NCBI GenBank assembly: GCA_017882205.1
Contig: JADGPY010000430.1
Span: forward strand, 1-15,948
Source: Chitinophagaceae bacterium
Lineage (GTDB): Bacteria; Bacteroidota; Bacteroidia; Chitinophagales; Chitinophagaceae
Direction: 5' to 3'
DNA: 15,948 bases
A program made the position numbers and the translations under genes. Shown here piece after piece: positions 1-5,800 of this stretch (position 1 is the stretch's first letter; each line of letters starts with the position of its first letter). Below the pieces are notes generated by a model. It made no database searches, was not told the DNA's origin, and saw only the letters and a program-made list of their open reading frames with translations.

Positions 1-2
1 GT

Positions 3-122
3 GCCGGACATATCACCATGACTTCAAACCAGCCCGCCCTTACAGACCCATTGCTGAAATTTTGGATCAGAAAAAATATATTGAAAATAGACGAATTGAA
101 GACCAAAGTGAAAGACCGATAA
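3..122 (+). CDS. possible 3' end of an upstream gene, frame uncertain
   Basis: The frame starting at base 3 is open from the window edge to a TAA at 120-122, giving about 39 residues rich in Lys, Ile and Leu. Low-complexity spacer begins right after that stop, which is what one would expect at a true gene end. The frame starting at base 2 is also open, to a TAA at about 161-163, so the reading frame cannot be settled from this fragment. I recognise no family in either frame. A gene ending near 122 and pointing right would converge on the minus-strand module that ends at 324. Confidence 0.25.
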   Translation, partial: AGHITMTSNQPALTDPLLKFWIRKNILKIDELKTKVKDR

Positions 123-245
123 CCGCCAACCGCAGACCACCGACTTCCTCACTTACTACTTAACACTTAAAACTTAACACTTAAAACTTCATCACTTCAC
201 ACTTAACACTTAATCACTTAACACTTCCTCACTTAATACTTTTGA
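123..245. repeat. degenerate CACTTAA-type heptamer array
   Basis: This spacer is a run of related short units (CACTTAA, CACTTCA, CACTTCC and TACTTAA variants), mostly at 7-8 base spacing. It grades into GAACTTTGAACC-like sequence near 240. No open frame here looks coding. The units share the TCACT/AGTGA core with the other heptamer arrays in the window. Confidence 0.8.
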
Positions 246-261
246 ACTTTGAACCTGAAAC

Positions 262-293
262 AAAAAAGGGGACCACATTGCTGCAGCCCCCTT
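262..293 (-). terminator. rho-independent terminator of the lysis-type module
   Basis: Read on the minus strand, AAGGGG (293-288) pairs with CCCCTT (271-266) and is followed by a run of T residues (267-262). The loop contains the small palindrome GCTGCAGC (280-287). It lies about 30 bases past the stop codon at 324, where a terminator for the minus-strand genes would be expected. The stem is short (6 pairs), so strength is uncertain. Confidence 0.6.
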
Positions 294-323
294 GGTCATG
301 AAAAAGAGAATGGTTGTCCCTAT

Positions 324-881
324 TTAAAGGGTAATAGCCAACTCGGCCGAATGGCCGGGGGTATCGGTGGCTTTGGCGATGATGGTCACGCCAACGAGAT
401 TTGGTACCGCAATAGTGGCTGTGAAGTCGTAGTTACCGGTTGTCAGGTTAAACACACACGGGCCTTGTTCGATCAGGGCGCCGGCAGCATCAACGATTTT
501 AACAGTCACTTCGGTCAGTTCGAAATCATCGATCGCGGTAACACCGATCTTGTCGCCGGGGTTGCCTTGATAACCCGATGCATCGATCTGATCGACAAAC
601 GGCGGCTTGAGGTAATCGGTCAGCGCCAGAATGTAAGGTGATAAGCCGTCGCGCGACTTCGCGGTATAGGCCGCCAGTTTATCCGGATCCTGCAGGACAG
701 CCTTGGCATAGCGCGAAGCAAGTTGAAACTTCCTGCGCGCGTTGATCTGATTTTCGGTCGGGTCCGTTACCGGCCTCTTTGGCGGAATGGTAATGATCGT
801 CTTTCCATTGCGGTTTCGCGCGATCACCATGTTTCCAAAAATTCCACTGTAATTCTTGGTTAAATCATTTGTTGTTGACAT
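324..881 (-). CDS. conserved-looking hypothetical protein, last gene of the lysis-type module
   Basis: This encodes 185 residues with no signal peptide or membrane segment. The N-terminal part (about 1-95) is basic and includes GNMVIARNRNGKTIITIPPK, then PTENQINARRKFQLASRYAKAV, which looks helical. The C-terminal part (about 100-185) reads as a beta-rich, Ig-like sandwich (DDFELTEVTVKIVDAAGALIE, then a closing strand set ending AELAITL). I recall similar two-part proteins in Bacteroidota near prophage-like lysis genes, but know no assigned function. It is the last gene on the minus strand before a predicted terminator and is separated from the spanin-like gene by about 130 bases, so it may have its own promoter. 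A plus-strand open frame across the same bases has no recognisable features. Confidence 0.75.
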   Translation of the reverse strand: MSTTNDLTKNYSGIFGNMVIARNRNGKTIITIPPKRPVTDPTENQINARRKFQLASRYAKAVLQDPDKLAAYTAKSRDGLSPYILALTDYLKPPFVDQIDASGYQGNPGDKIGVTAIDDFELTEVTVKIVDAAGALIEQGPCVFNLTTGNYDFTATIAVPNLVGVTIIAKATDTPGHSAELAITL

Positions 882-911
882 AGTTTTAAGTATTAAAAGG
901 TGAATAAATGC

Positions 912-949
912 GGTCCTGGCCGGGACCTGGTTGATATTTGTACAAATAT
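912..949 (-). promoter_or_regulatory. hairpin plus 16-base palindrome in the leader of the 185-residue protein
   Basis: Two dyads sit 30-70 bases upstream of the start at 881. GGTCC (912-916) pairs with GGACC (923-927) around a 6-base loop, and ATATTTGTACAAATAT (934-949) is a perfect palindrome. Either could act as an operator or leader structure. The palindrome is followed on the plus strand by seven T residues, but no plus-strand gene ends here, so a terminator role is unlikely. No clear Bacteroidota promoter match was found. Confidence 0.35.
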
Positions 950-956
950 TTTTTTA

Positions 957-1031
957 AGTTCCAAGTTCAAGGTTCAAAGTTCAAGGTTTCAGGTTTCAGG
1001 TTTTGTCACGCGTCACGCGTTACGCGTTACG
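957..1031. repeat. GTTCAAG/GTTTCAG repeats and TCACGCG heptamers
   Basis: From 957 to about 1003 the spacer holds repeats of the GTTCAAGG/GTTTCAGG type. From 1006 it becomes heptamers: TCACGCG (1006-1012 and 1013-1019), TTACGCG (1020-1026) and a partial TTACG. The heptamers run into the 3' end of the spanin-like gene and supply its TGA stop (1013-1015). Confidence 0.85.
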
Positions 1032-1477
1032 ATTTTATAAAGTATTGCAACAACCCCCAACGCCACCAAAACCCACAATAGTTTGCCGAGCACATTTCCC
1101 TTTTCTTTCACAAGTTTGATCCTCTCCACGGGTATCCGCAGTTCGCGTACGATCGTGTCGGCTTTGCATTTACCCATTACATGGATGGTGTCGTGTACTT
1201 TGAACAGCTTGAGTTCGAGCCGGTCGCGGGATATGACCACGGTGTCGGTAAGGTTGATGAGCGCCAGTGCAGTGTCTATCACAACAGGGGCCCGGGTAAT
1301 GGTGTCGCGGATAAGCAGTGTATCGGTTACCTGCAGTTCGGGGTGATGCGCGACCAGGCGCTCGAGACGGCGCTCTGCCGAACAAGCCGTCAATAAGGTT
1401 AACAGAAGGAAGAGCAATGCAGGGATGATTGAGGAAAAAGGCGTGACGCGTGACGCGTGACGCGTGACGAAATTCAT
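1013..1477 (-). CDS. putative unimolecular spanin (lipoprotein with C-terminal TM)
   Basis: From the ATG at 1477 this encodes 154 residues. An in-frame ATG at 1522 would add 15 residues; I prefer 1477 because it gives a normal lipoprotein signal, with basic residues, then a hydrophobic stretch ending LLTAC. The mature protein begins at that Cys and continues SAERRLERLVAHHPEL, then a periplasmic region rich in DT and beta-strand pattern, and ends in a membrane segment (LGKLLWVLVALGVVAILYKI) with a short basic tail. A lipidated N-terminus plus a C-terminal membrane helix is the known design of one-piece spanins (T1 gp11 type), which span the periplasm and fuse inner and outer membranes in lysis. 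It lies just downstream of the endolysin, where spanins belong. Both ends of the gene contain copies of the 7-base spacer repeat: the N-terminal VTRHASRV and the C-terminal TRNA-stop. Function is inferred from architecture and position. Confidence 0.65.
   Translation of the reverse strand: MNFVTRHASRVTPFSSIIPALLFLLLTLLTACSAERRLERLVAHHPELQVTDTLLIRDTITRAPVVIDTALALINLTDTVVISRDRLELKLFKVHDTIHVMGKCKADTIVRELRIPVERIKLVKEKGNVLGKLLWVLVALGVVAILYKIVTRNA
1441..1469. repeat. (GCGTGAC)4 tandem repeat inside a gene's 5' end
   Basis: There are four exact copies of GCGTGAC (1441-1468) plus one base. On the minus strand this is read through without stops as Val-Thr-Arg-His-Ala-Ser-Arg-Val and forms the n-region of the lipoprotein signal. 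The same unit, in the opposite orientation, ends this gene and the holin-like gene. Confidence 0.9.
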
Positions 1478-1539
1478 AGTTACACCGCCTGGTTTTAAAT
1501 GTTTATTACTGAGCGTTTTCATATAGCTTATTTTTTAAA

Positions 1540-2058
1540 TTATTGATACTTAAATTGGTTTAACCGGTTGATCCAGCCTTTTTCAAAGCGGGATTGGGAA
1601 GGATCGTTTCGCACGATTTGTTTAATAAATAGTAACCTGTGTTCGAAAACCTGTTGGTGAAATTCGATTGGATTGGCCTGATTAACGGCAGTGATCGTTA
1701 CGTTGCCGACAAGCCCGTCGGGTTCAACACCGAGTATTCGTTGAGGAATCACGATGCCCCATTTGCCGCTGCCCCAGAACCAATCGACCACAATTTCGGC
1801 CACGGGCTGACTTGCAATTTCATCGGCCCTCCACCGGTTCCAGTAGAAATTCCGCACGACCCTGGTTACATCGTTGCGGGTTAACAACAGGAGATCATCG
1901 GGATCAATATCGCCGTCGCCATCCTTATCGTACCCCACACCGCGCCAGGTCGAAAGCGTAACACCCATGTTGGTCGCCCCGCCCCGATCAAACTTATCGA
2001 ACGAATAACCACCCTCAAGAGCGAGGAGTCTGTTTACATATAGTTCAAAGGTTGCCAT
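1540..2058 (-). CDS. GH108-family muramidase (endolysin)
   Basis: This 172-residue protein matches the glycoside hydrolase 108 / secretion-activator lysozyme family, which cleaves the peptidoglycan glycan strand. The N-terminal LEGGY carries the likely catalytic Glu15, followed by the family signature GGATNMGVT (27-35), then FYWNRWRADEI and a C-terminal region with VDWFWGSGKWG (GH108 plus a PG-binding-3-like tail). Residues 44-55 (DKDGDGDIDPDD) form a good EF-hand-type calcium loop between the signature and the next helix. There is no signal peptide, so export would depend on a holin, and a holin-like gene lies just upstream. The length is usual for phage and Bacteroidota members. The spanin-like gene follows within about 60 bases. 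The family call is firm; whether it serves a phage, a remnant or a domesticated release system is open. Confidence 0.9.
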   Translation of the reverse strand: MATFELYVNRLLALEGGYSFDKFDRGGATNMGVTLSTWRGVGYDKDGDGDIDPDDLLLLTRNDVTRVVRNFYWNRWRADEIASQPVAEIVVDWFWGSGKWGIVIPQRILGVEPDGLVGNVTITAVNQANPIEFHQQVFEHRLLFIKQIVRNDPSQSRFEKGWINRLNQFKYQ

Positions 2059-2089
2059 TTTATCTTACTTTTAACGTTTGATTTTTTTG

Positions 2090-2101
2090 TCACGCGTCAC
2101 G
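2090..2101. repeat. TCACGCG heptamers at the end of the holin-like gene
   Basis: One full unit (2090-2096) and a partial TCACG (2097-2101) match the arrays at 1006 and 1441. The first unit supplies the TGA stop (2090-2092, minus strand) of the holin-like gene. Confidence 0.8.
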
Positions 2102-2266
2102 TTTAAAAATACTATCCGGTACACAAAGCAGTCCGACGGAGGTGGGCAGCAGGGCGATAAACTCTCCCCCTGTGAGGATCTTCAAGTAAAGCATCGCGAT
2201 AGATACTATGAACAGCACAAGGCCGAGCAGGGAGGTTTTCCAGTTTTTAACTACACGTGTTTTCAT
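2090..2266 (-). CDS. small holin-like membrane protein
   Basis: A 58-residue frame starts at 2266: MKTRVVKNWK, then the hydrophobic TSLLGLVLFIVSIAMLYLKI, a short turn (LTGGEF), a second weaker hydrophobic stretch (IALLPTSVGLLCVP), and the tail DSIFKRDA. The start is well supported: AAGGAGG lies 7-8 bases upstream, which is unusual for this organism, and the ATG overlaps the stop of the HTH gene (ATGA), suggesting translational coupling. One or two membrane segments and a charged N-terminus just upstream of a signal-less muramidase fit a holin or a membrane accessory. The last codons and TGA stop come from a TCACGCG repeat. A non-holin small membrane protein is possible. Confidence 0.7.
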   Translation of the reverse strand: MKTRVVKNWKTSLLGLVLFIVSIAMLYLKILTGGEFIALLPTSVGLLCVPDSIFKRDA

Positions 2267-2541
2267 AGCCGTCCCTCCTTCCTTACGATATGGGTGGTAA
2301 GGTAATCGTCGATGTCGCTAACGCGGCAGTACACTTTCCCCCCGATCTTGCTGTAGGGCAGCAATCCACGTTTGCGGTAGCTGTCGAGGGTTCGTTTTGA
2401 GATGTGGAGTCGCTGACAGATCTCCTGGTTATCGAGCCAGTCGTTTTTGGACGGATTTTTATCGTCCAGTTTTTCTTCGATGCGCTGCAAGCGTTTACCT
2501 AAATCAGCAAGCACCTTTTGATTTTGATACTGTGTTTCCAT
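2263..2541 (-). CDS. excisionase/MerR-like helix-turn-helix DNA-binding protein
   Basis: This encodes 92 residues. The N-terminal 30 are charged and helical (VLADLGKRLQRIEEKLDD, coiled-coil-like). Residues 35-81 form an HTH_17-type domain: WLDNQEICQRLHISKRTLDSYRKRGL, followed by LPYSKIGGKVYCRVSDIDDYL, the wing and last helix typical of this family in Bacteroidota mobile elements. It is the first gene of the minus-strand module and overlaps the holin-like gene by 4 bases, so it probably controls the lysis-type genes or is a relic of element control. There is no integrase beside it. A set of three direct repeats upstream (2609-2639) could be its operator. The domain is clear; the target is unknown. 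Confidence 0.85.
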   Translation of the reverse strand: METQYQNQKVLADLGKRLQRIEEKLDDKNPSKNDWLDNQEICQRLHISKRTLDSYRKRGLLPYSKIGGKVYCRVSDIDDYLTTHIVRKEGRL

Positions 2542-2608
2542 GATGTTTGATTTTAAAGTTTGTACCTCTTAATCATGTTCATCTGAAAAAGGTATTACAA
2601 TAAAATGC

Positions 2609-2639
2609 GTTTTGACACTTTTAGCACTTTTTAGCATTT
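2609..2639 (-). promoter_or_regulatory. three direct repeats upstream of the HTH gene, possible operator
   Basis: TTTTGACAC, TTTTAGCAC and TTTTTAGCAT follow one another at 9-10 base spacing, about 70-100 bases upstream of the HTH start at 2541. Spacing close to one helical turn suits side-by-side binding by a small HTH protein. There is no direct proof of binding. Confidence 0.35.
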
Positions 2640-2674
2640 AATTGCTATTTCATGCAACAATTCAACATAGCGCC

Positions 2675-2736
2675 TTCAATGGTTGTATAAGGGTTATTCA
2701 ATGGTTGTTCAATGGTTGAATAAGGGTTGTTCAATG
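2675..2736. repeat. 11-base-phased tandem array
   Basis: TTCAATGGTTG occurs exactly at 2675, 2697 and 2708, and a partial copy (TTCAATG) at 2730. The intervening 11-base slots at 2686 (TATAAGGGTTA) and 2719 (AATAAGGGTTG) form a second unit. The order is A-B-A-A-B-A', all on an 11-base register. Confidence 0.85.
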
Positions 2737-2797
2737 AAAGAACCTGCAGGCAGGCAGGGGAAAACTGCAGACCGCTGACCAGGCGAAGCTGAAAAAA

Positions 2798-2877
2798 GTG
2801 AATGGTGAGTGGTGAATAGTGAATAGGAAAAAAGAAGTTTTGGATTATAAAATGTGAAAAGTGAATAGTGAGAGGTG
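2798..2877. repeat. left heptamer array flanking the IVP-like gene
   Basis: AATGGTG (2801-2807), AGTGGTG (2808-2814) and AATAGTG (2815-2821), then after a short gap AAAAGTG (2857-2863), AATAGTG (2864-2870) and AGAGGTG (2871-2877). These units are the reverse complements of units in the array at 3264-3305. Confidence 0.85.
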
Positions 2878-2893
2878 AAAAGAATAAAAATTT

Positions 2894-3247
2894 ATGGATC
2901 ATAAAGAGTTGGATGTTTGGAAAGAATCAATGCTTCTTGCGAAAGAGGTGTATTTTCTGACAAAAAGTTTTCCCAAAGACGAATTGTATGGAATTACCTC
3001 CCAGATCAGAAGAGCATCGGTTTCTGTACCATCAAATATTGCTGAAGGCGCTGCCAGAAGCAGTGATAAAGAGTTCATTCAATTTCTATATATCTCACTT
3101 GGTTCTCTCTCTGAACTGGAAACACAAATATTATTATCCCGGGATTTGGGATTCATAGGAACCCTCGATATTTTACCAAAAATTGAATCGACTAAAAAGA
3201 AACTTCTCGGCCTGATCAAATACCTGAAAAACAAACCCAAAAAATAG
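2894..3247 (+). CDS. four-helix-bundle protein (23S rRNA intervening-sequence type)
   Basis: This 117-residue protein fits the S23/IVP four-helix-bundle family in length and motifs: LDVWKESMLLAKEVY near the start, then FPKDELYGITSQIRRASVSVPSNIAEGAARSS (27-57), KEFIQFLYISLGSLSELETQI, and a last Lys-rich helix. These proteins form small helical oligomers. The family was first seen in intervening sequences of 23S rRNA, but many Bacteroidota copies sit elsewhere, as here, and their job is not firmly known. The start at 2894 gives the usual N-terminus. The gene is bracketed by inverted heptamer arrays (2798-2877 and 3264-3305), like the paired ends of an rRNA intervening sequence. It is not in an obvious operon. 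Confidence 0.92.
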   Translation: MDHKELDVWKESMLLAKEVYFLTKSFPKDELYGITSQIRRASVSVPSNIAEGAARSSDKEFIQFLYISLGSLSELETQILLSRDLGFIGTLDILPKIESTKKKLLGLIKYLKNKPKK

Positions 3248-3263
3248 TACCCACACCCACACT

Positions 3264-3305
3264 CACCACTCACCATTCACCATTCACCTCTCACCATTCA
3301 CCATT
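3264..3305. repeat. right heptamer array flanking the IVP-like gene
   Basis: Six consecutive heptamers: CACCACT, CACCATT, CACCATT, CACCTCT, CACCATT, CACCATT. They then degrade into TCACT-type units up to about 3335. They lie inverted with respect to the array at 2798-2877 and end just before the start of the next gene. Confidence 0.9.
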
Positions 3306-3339
3306 CACTCCGTCACTGCATCACTTCATCACTTAAACA

Positions 3340-5553
3340 ATGACAGACCCCCACCACCACCCATCCCGGCACCATAGAAGGCGTAGTTCAAAAACGCACG
3401 TGAAAAACCGGTCATCTTTTAAAAAAGCTGAGAAATTTATAACACAGTATTTTTTCAGGATTCTTGGAATTGCATTCTTTATTGCCGGGGCGGTGTTTCT
3501 GATTCGTCTGATAAGTCCAGGACAATCTTTGCTTTCTACAATCCTCTCTTTCTTTACATCTGCCGGACCGGAACAAACAGTCGACGCCACTATCTTTTCA
3601 ATTAATGGCTGGAAGGTTTTGATCCAACTTTTGCCAGGTTTCATAATACTGGCATTGCCATTTTTCCTTAACAACCAACATCCGACTTTTGCACGGATAT
3701 CAGCCATAGCAGGCACCTTCTGGGTCTTTGCAGTCCATATCAAAGTTCTCAGTAATTATTTCATAGATTTTACGACATGTTACCCGACGCTCTGGATAGC
3801 GATGGCCATCACGCTTGCCCTGTGTATTCTTCCCCTTTTGCATGCTTACAAACAGAGAAACGGTTCCCTGCAGTTGCTGATCATTCTCCTGTTTTATATT
3901 TCTTTTCTCTTCCTCATCAATAATTATGCCTGGCATTACTACCAGGATTTCCTTTTTCTTCTTCTTTTCACCGGGCTGATTCTCCTCCTTTGTTTCAAGA
4001 CCGGCAAGCTGATTCCCTTCTATTTACAATCATTCCTTTCCATCCTGCTGATAGCTATTTTCTGGATGCGCCGCTTTCTGGTGAGAGATTCGGGTGATCT
4101 TGTTTCAACCTATATTATTATTTCGTCCCTTTTTTACATCACCTTTTTTATATCCGGGCTTGTAATCAACCTGAGCCGAAAGAATGTGATCTATGAACTG
4201 GTGGCAACGCTTCTGATGCTGGTCAATACACTCTTTTACTGGGGATCGATGCTCTTTGTGCTTCAGAAATTCGGTTATCAGGATCTCCAGGGACTCTATA
4301 CTATGATCCTTGCCCTGTTTACCGGAACGCTTCTTTATTTTTCGCCGAAACTAAATCCGGATCTCTTCAGGAATCCCTATGTTTTTCTGACGATCTTTCT
4401 CTTCAGCATGATCTTTCCGCTATGGGCCCATCAGAACTATGTAATTCTTTTTACCTCTGTCTTTTCTGTGTTGCTGGTTTTCTACTCAAAATATGCAAAG
4501 AACAGGTCGGCGCTGATGGTCTCCATTGGTTTGGTGGTAATCATGACTGTGATGTTCATTTATAAATGGATCATCCTGTATTTTCCCGGACTTTATGCAG
4601 GCGCGTTCCCATTGGACCGGACGCTTTTTTATAACGGTTTTCAGTGTGGGGTTTTTACAGTGTTTGCCCTCTTCTTCAATCACAGGATGATAAAGAAGCT
4701 GGAAACGCCTATTCCGGGGAAATGGTTCTCCCGGAGAAGGTACCGTATGATTTTGAACATCCTCTTCATCGTCTTGCTTTACATTTCCGGCTTCTGGTGC
4801 TGGCATTTCCTCTTCTCAATGCTTTTTCCGGTTCAAGAGGCAATGCTGCTGAGCTGGTTCTCATTTACTTGCCTGTTTTTGATTATCCTGATACCCATTC
4901 TGGAAATGCAGAAGTCGTCGCTTCAAAGTCCGGTCTTTGTGATGGCCGCGCTCACACTGCCGGCATATCCCCTGCTGGTAAATTCATCCATTGTCGCGAT
5001 CCGGAACATGGGGTTGCAGAGCGATTATGTGTATGTCTCCTGCTTTATCGCCCATTACTTCCTGCTTCCGTTGTTCCCCGGACTGATCGCACTTTTCTAC
5101 TACTATTTAAGGAAGAGCTGGATAAACCAAAGGTTCATGATGCGTGCATTACATACTTATGCAATCGGTTTATGTCTCTCTTTGGTCTTGATGGAATACG
5201 ATCATCTTACGGTCTTTTTCGGTTATACCGCAAAGGTTAAGATTTCTGAGATGGTTTCACAAAATCATCACTTGCCCTGGTCGATCATCCTGCTCATTGT
5301 TTCACTCCTGCTGATCGGTTTGGGATTGATCCGGAAGAGCCGGTTTATCCCCCGGCTTTCGGTCATGTTACTCCTTGCAGCGCTGGTAAAGATCCTTGTT
5401 TTTGATTTTGCGTTTTTAGGTGAATATGGCAGGATCATCGTTCTCTTCATTCTTGGTGGATTCCTGATTGCTTTCTCCTTCTTCTACCAGCGTTTCCGGA
5501 AGGCGGTAATAGAAAGGAAAGTCAGAAAGCCAGAGGAGAATTCTCAACCCTAA
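3340..5553 (+). CDS. large polytopic membrane protein, DUF2339-like
   Basis: This encodes 737 residues. The first 30 are a His/Arg/Lys-rich cytoplasmic head (MTDPHHHPSRHHRRRSSK), followed by roughly twenty hydrophobic segments to the C-terminus. The segment after the head (FFRILGIAFFIAGAVFLIRL) and the last part (ALVKILVFDFAFLGEYGRII, then FILGGFLIAFSFFYQRF) match the pattern I know from DUF2339 membrane proteins, whose C-terminus typically reads K-hydrophobic-D, G-x-x-R, G-L-L, YQR. The usual long coiled-coil N-terminus of many family members is absent. No catalytic motif is visible and the function of the family is not established. It stands alone: heptamer repeats lie upstream and a 247-base spacer separates it from the sugar locus. 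Open frames on both strands inside it are shadows. Confidence 0.75.
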   Translation: MTDPHHHPSRHHRRRSSKTHVKNRSSFKKAEKFITQYFFRILGIAFFIAGAVFLIRLISPGQSLLSTILSFFTSAGPEQTVDATIFSINGWKVLIQLLPGFIILALPFFLNNQHPTFARISAIAGTFWVFAVHIKVLSNYFIDFTTCYPTLWIAMAITLALCILPLLHAYKQRNGSLQLLIILLFYISFLFLINNYAWHYYQDFLFLLLFTGLILLLCFKTGKLIPFYLQSFLSILLIAIFWMRRFLVRDSGDLVSTYIIISSLFYITFFISGLVINLSRKNVIYELVATLLMLVNTLFYWGSMLFVLQKFGYQDLQGLYTMILALFTGTLLYFSPKLNPDLFRNPYVFLTIFLFSMIFPLWAHQNYVILFTSVFSVLLVFYSKYAKNRSALMVSIGLVVIMTVMFIYKWIILYFPGLYAGAFPLDRTLFYNGFQCGVFTVFALFFNHRMIKKLETPIPGKWFSRRRYRMILNILFIVLLYISGFWCWHFLFSMLFPVQEAMLLSWFSFTCLFLIILIPILEMQKSSLQSPVFVMAALTLPAYPLLVNSSIVAIRNMGLQSDYVYVSCFIAHYFLLPLFPGLIALFYYYLRKSWINQRFMMRALHTYAIGLCLSLVLMEYDHLTVFFGYTAKVKISEMVSQNHHLPWSIILLIVSLLLIGLGLIRKSRFIPRLSVMLLLAALVKILVFDFAFLGEYGRIIVLFILGGFLIAFSFFYQRFRKAVIERKVRKPEENSQP

Positions 5554-5800
5554 GTCCTCTCCAGAATGTTATTGCAGGAATATCAATCAAGATAACTGGT
5601 ATTCAGCTTTTATGATCATTCGTTACATACTTATTAATAATATGTTACAAGGTGTTATCATCAAATAAAGAATCTCATACCATTATGAATGCATATTTAG
5701 TACCTGATGAGATAAGAAATTTATGATGCCATAAACCCAGTTCATGGATTAAAATTAATTTTCAAATAAACACATTAATTTATATGTTAATCATAACCAA
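5554..5800 (+). promoter_or_regulatory. AT-rich leader of the sugar-nucleotide locus
   Basis: This gene-free spacer of 247 bases is strongly AT-rich and lies just before the first sugar gene, so the operon promoter most likely sits here. I could not find a convincing TTTG/TAnnTTTG pair, and there is no NusG-like antiterminator gene at this end. No Shine-Dalgarno site precedes the ATG at 5801, which is normal for this phylum. Confidence 0.35.

Larger units (their letters stand above)
2542..2893. other. 352-base intergenic region between divergent genes
   Basis: This spacer separates the minus-strand HTH gene from the plus-strand IVP-like gene and should hold both promoters. It contains, in order, three TTTTAGCAC-like direct repeats (2609-2639), an 11-base-phased array (2675-2736), a CCTGCAGGCAGGCAGG tract (2743-2758) and heptamers of AATGGTG type (2798-2877). 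A minus-strand TACCTTTT near 2590 resembles the Bacteroidota -7 box (TAnnTTTG), but I see no well-spaced -33 element. A minus-strand open frame here is only a read-through of the repeats. Confidence 0.6.

Noticed and set aside
249..641. Plus-strand open frame of 130 codons
   Set aside because: It lies opposite the 185-residue minus-strand gene, has no family features, and begins inside the predicted terminator.
934..956. Plus-strand rho-independent terminator (palindrome plus T run)
   Set aside because: No plus-strand gene ends upstream and the stem is AT-rich; it is better listed as a palindrome in a leader.
1083..1396. Plus-strand open frames opposite the spanin-like gene, and a second minus-strand frame at 1170-1385
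   Set aside because: They are shadows of the lipoprotein gene; composition is Arg/Ser/Thr-biased without motifs.
2645..2902. Minus-strand open frame with repeated NNPYSTIE-like peptide
   Set aside because: The peptide repeat is just the translation of the 11-base array and heptamers; there is no start context or known fold, and it overlaps the IVP-like gene start.
123..3335. CRISPR array
   Set aside because: The repeats are 7-11 bases with no unique spacers and no cas gene nearby.
4644..5240. Plus-strand 198-codon open frame inside the DUF2339-like gene
   Set aside because: It is in another frame of a well-supported membrane protein and lacks membrane periodicity or motifs.
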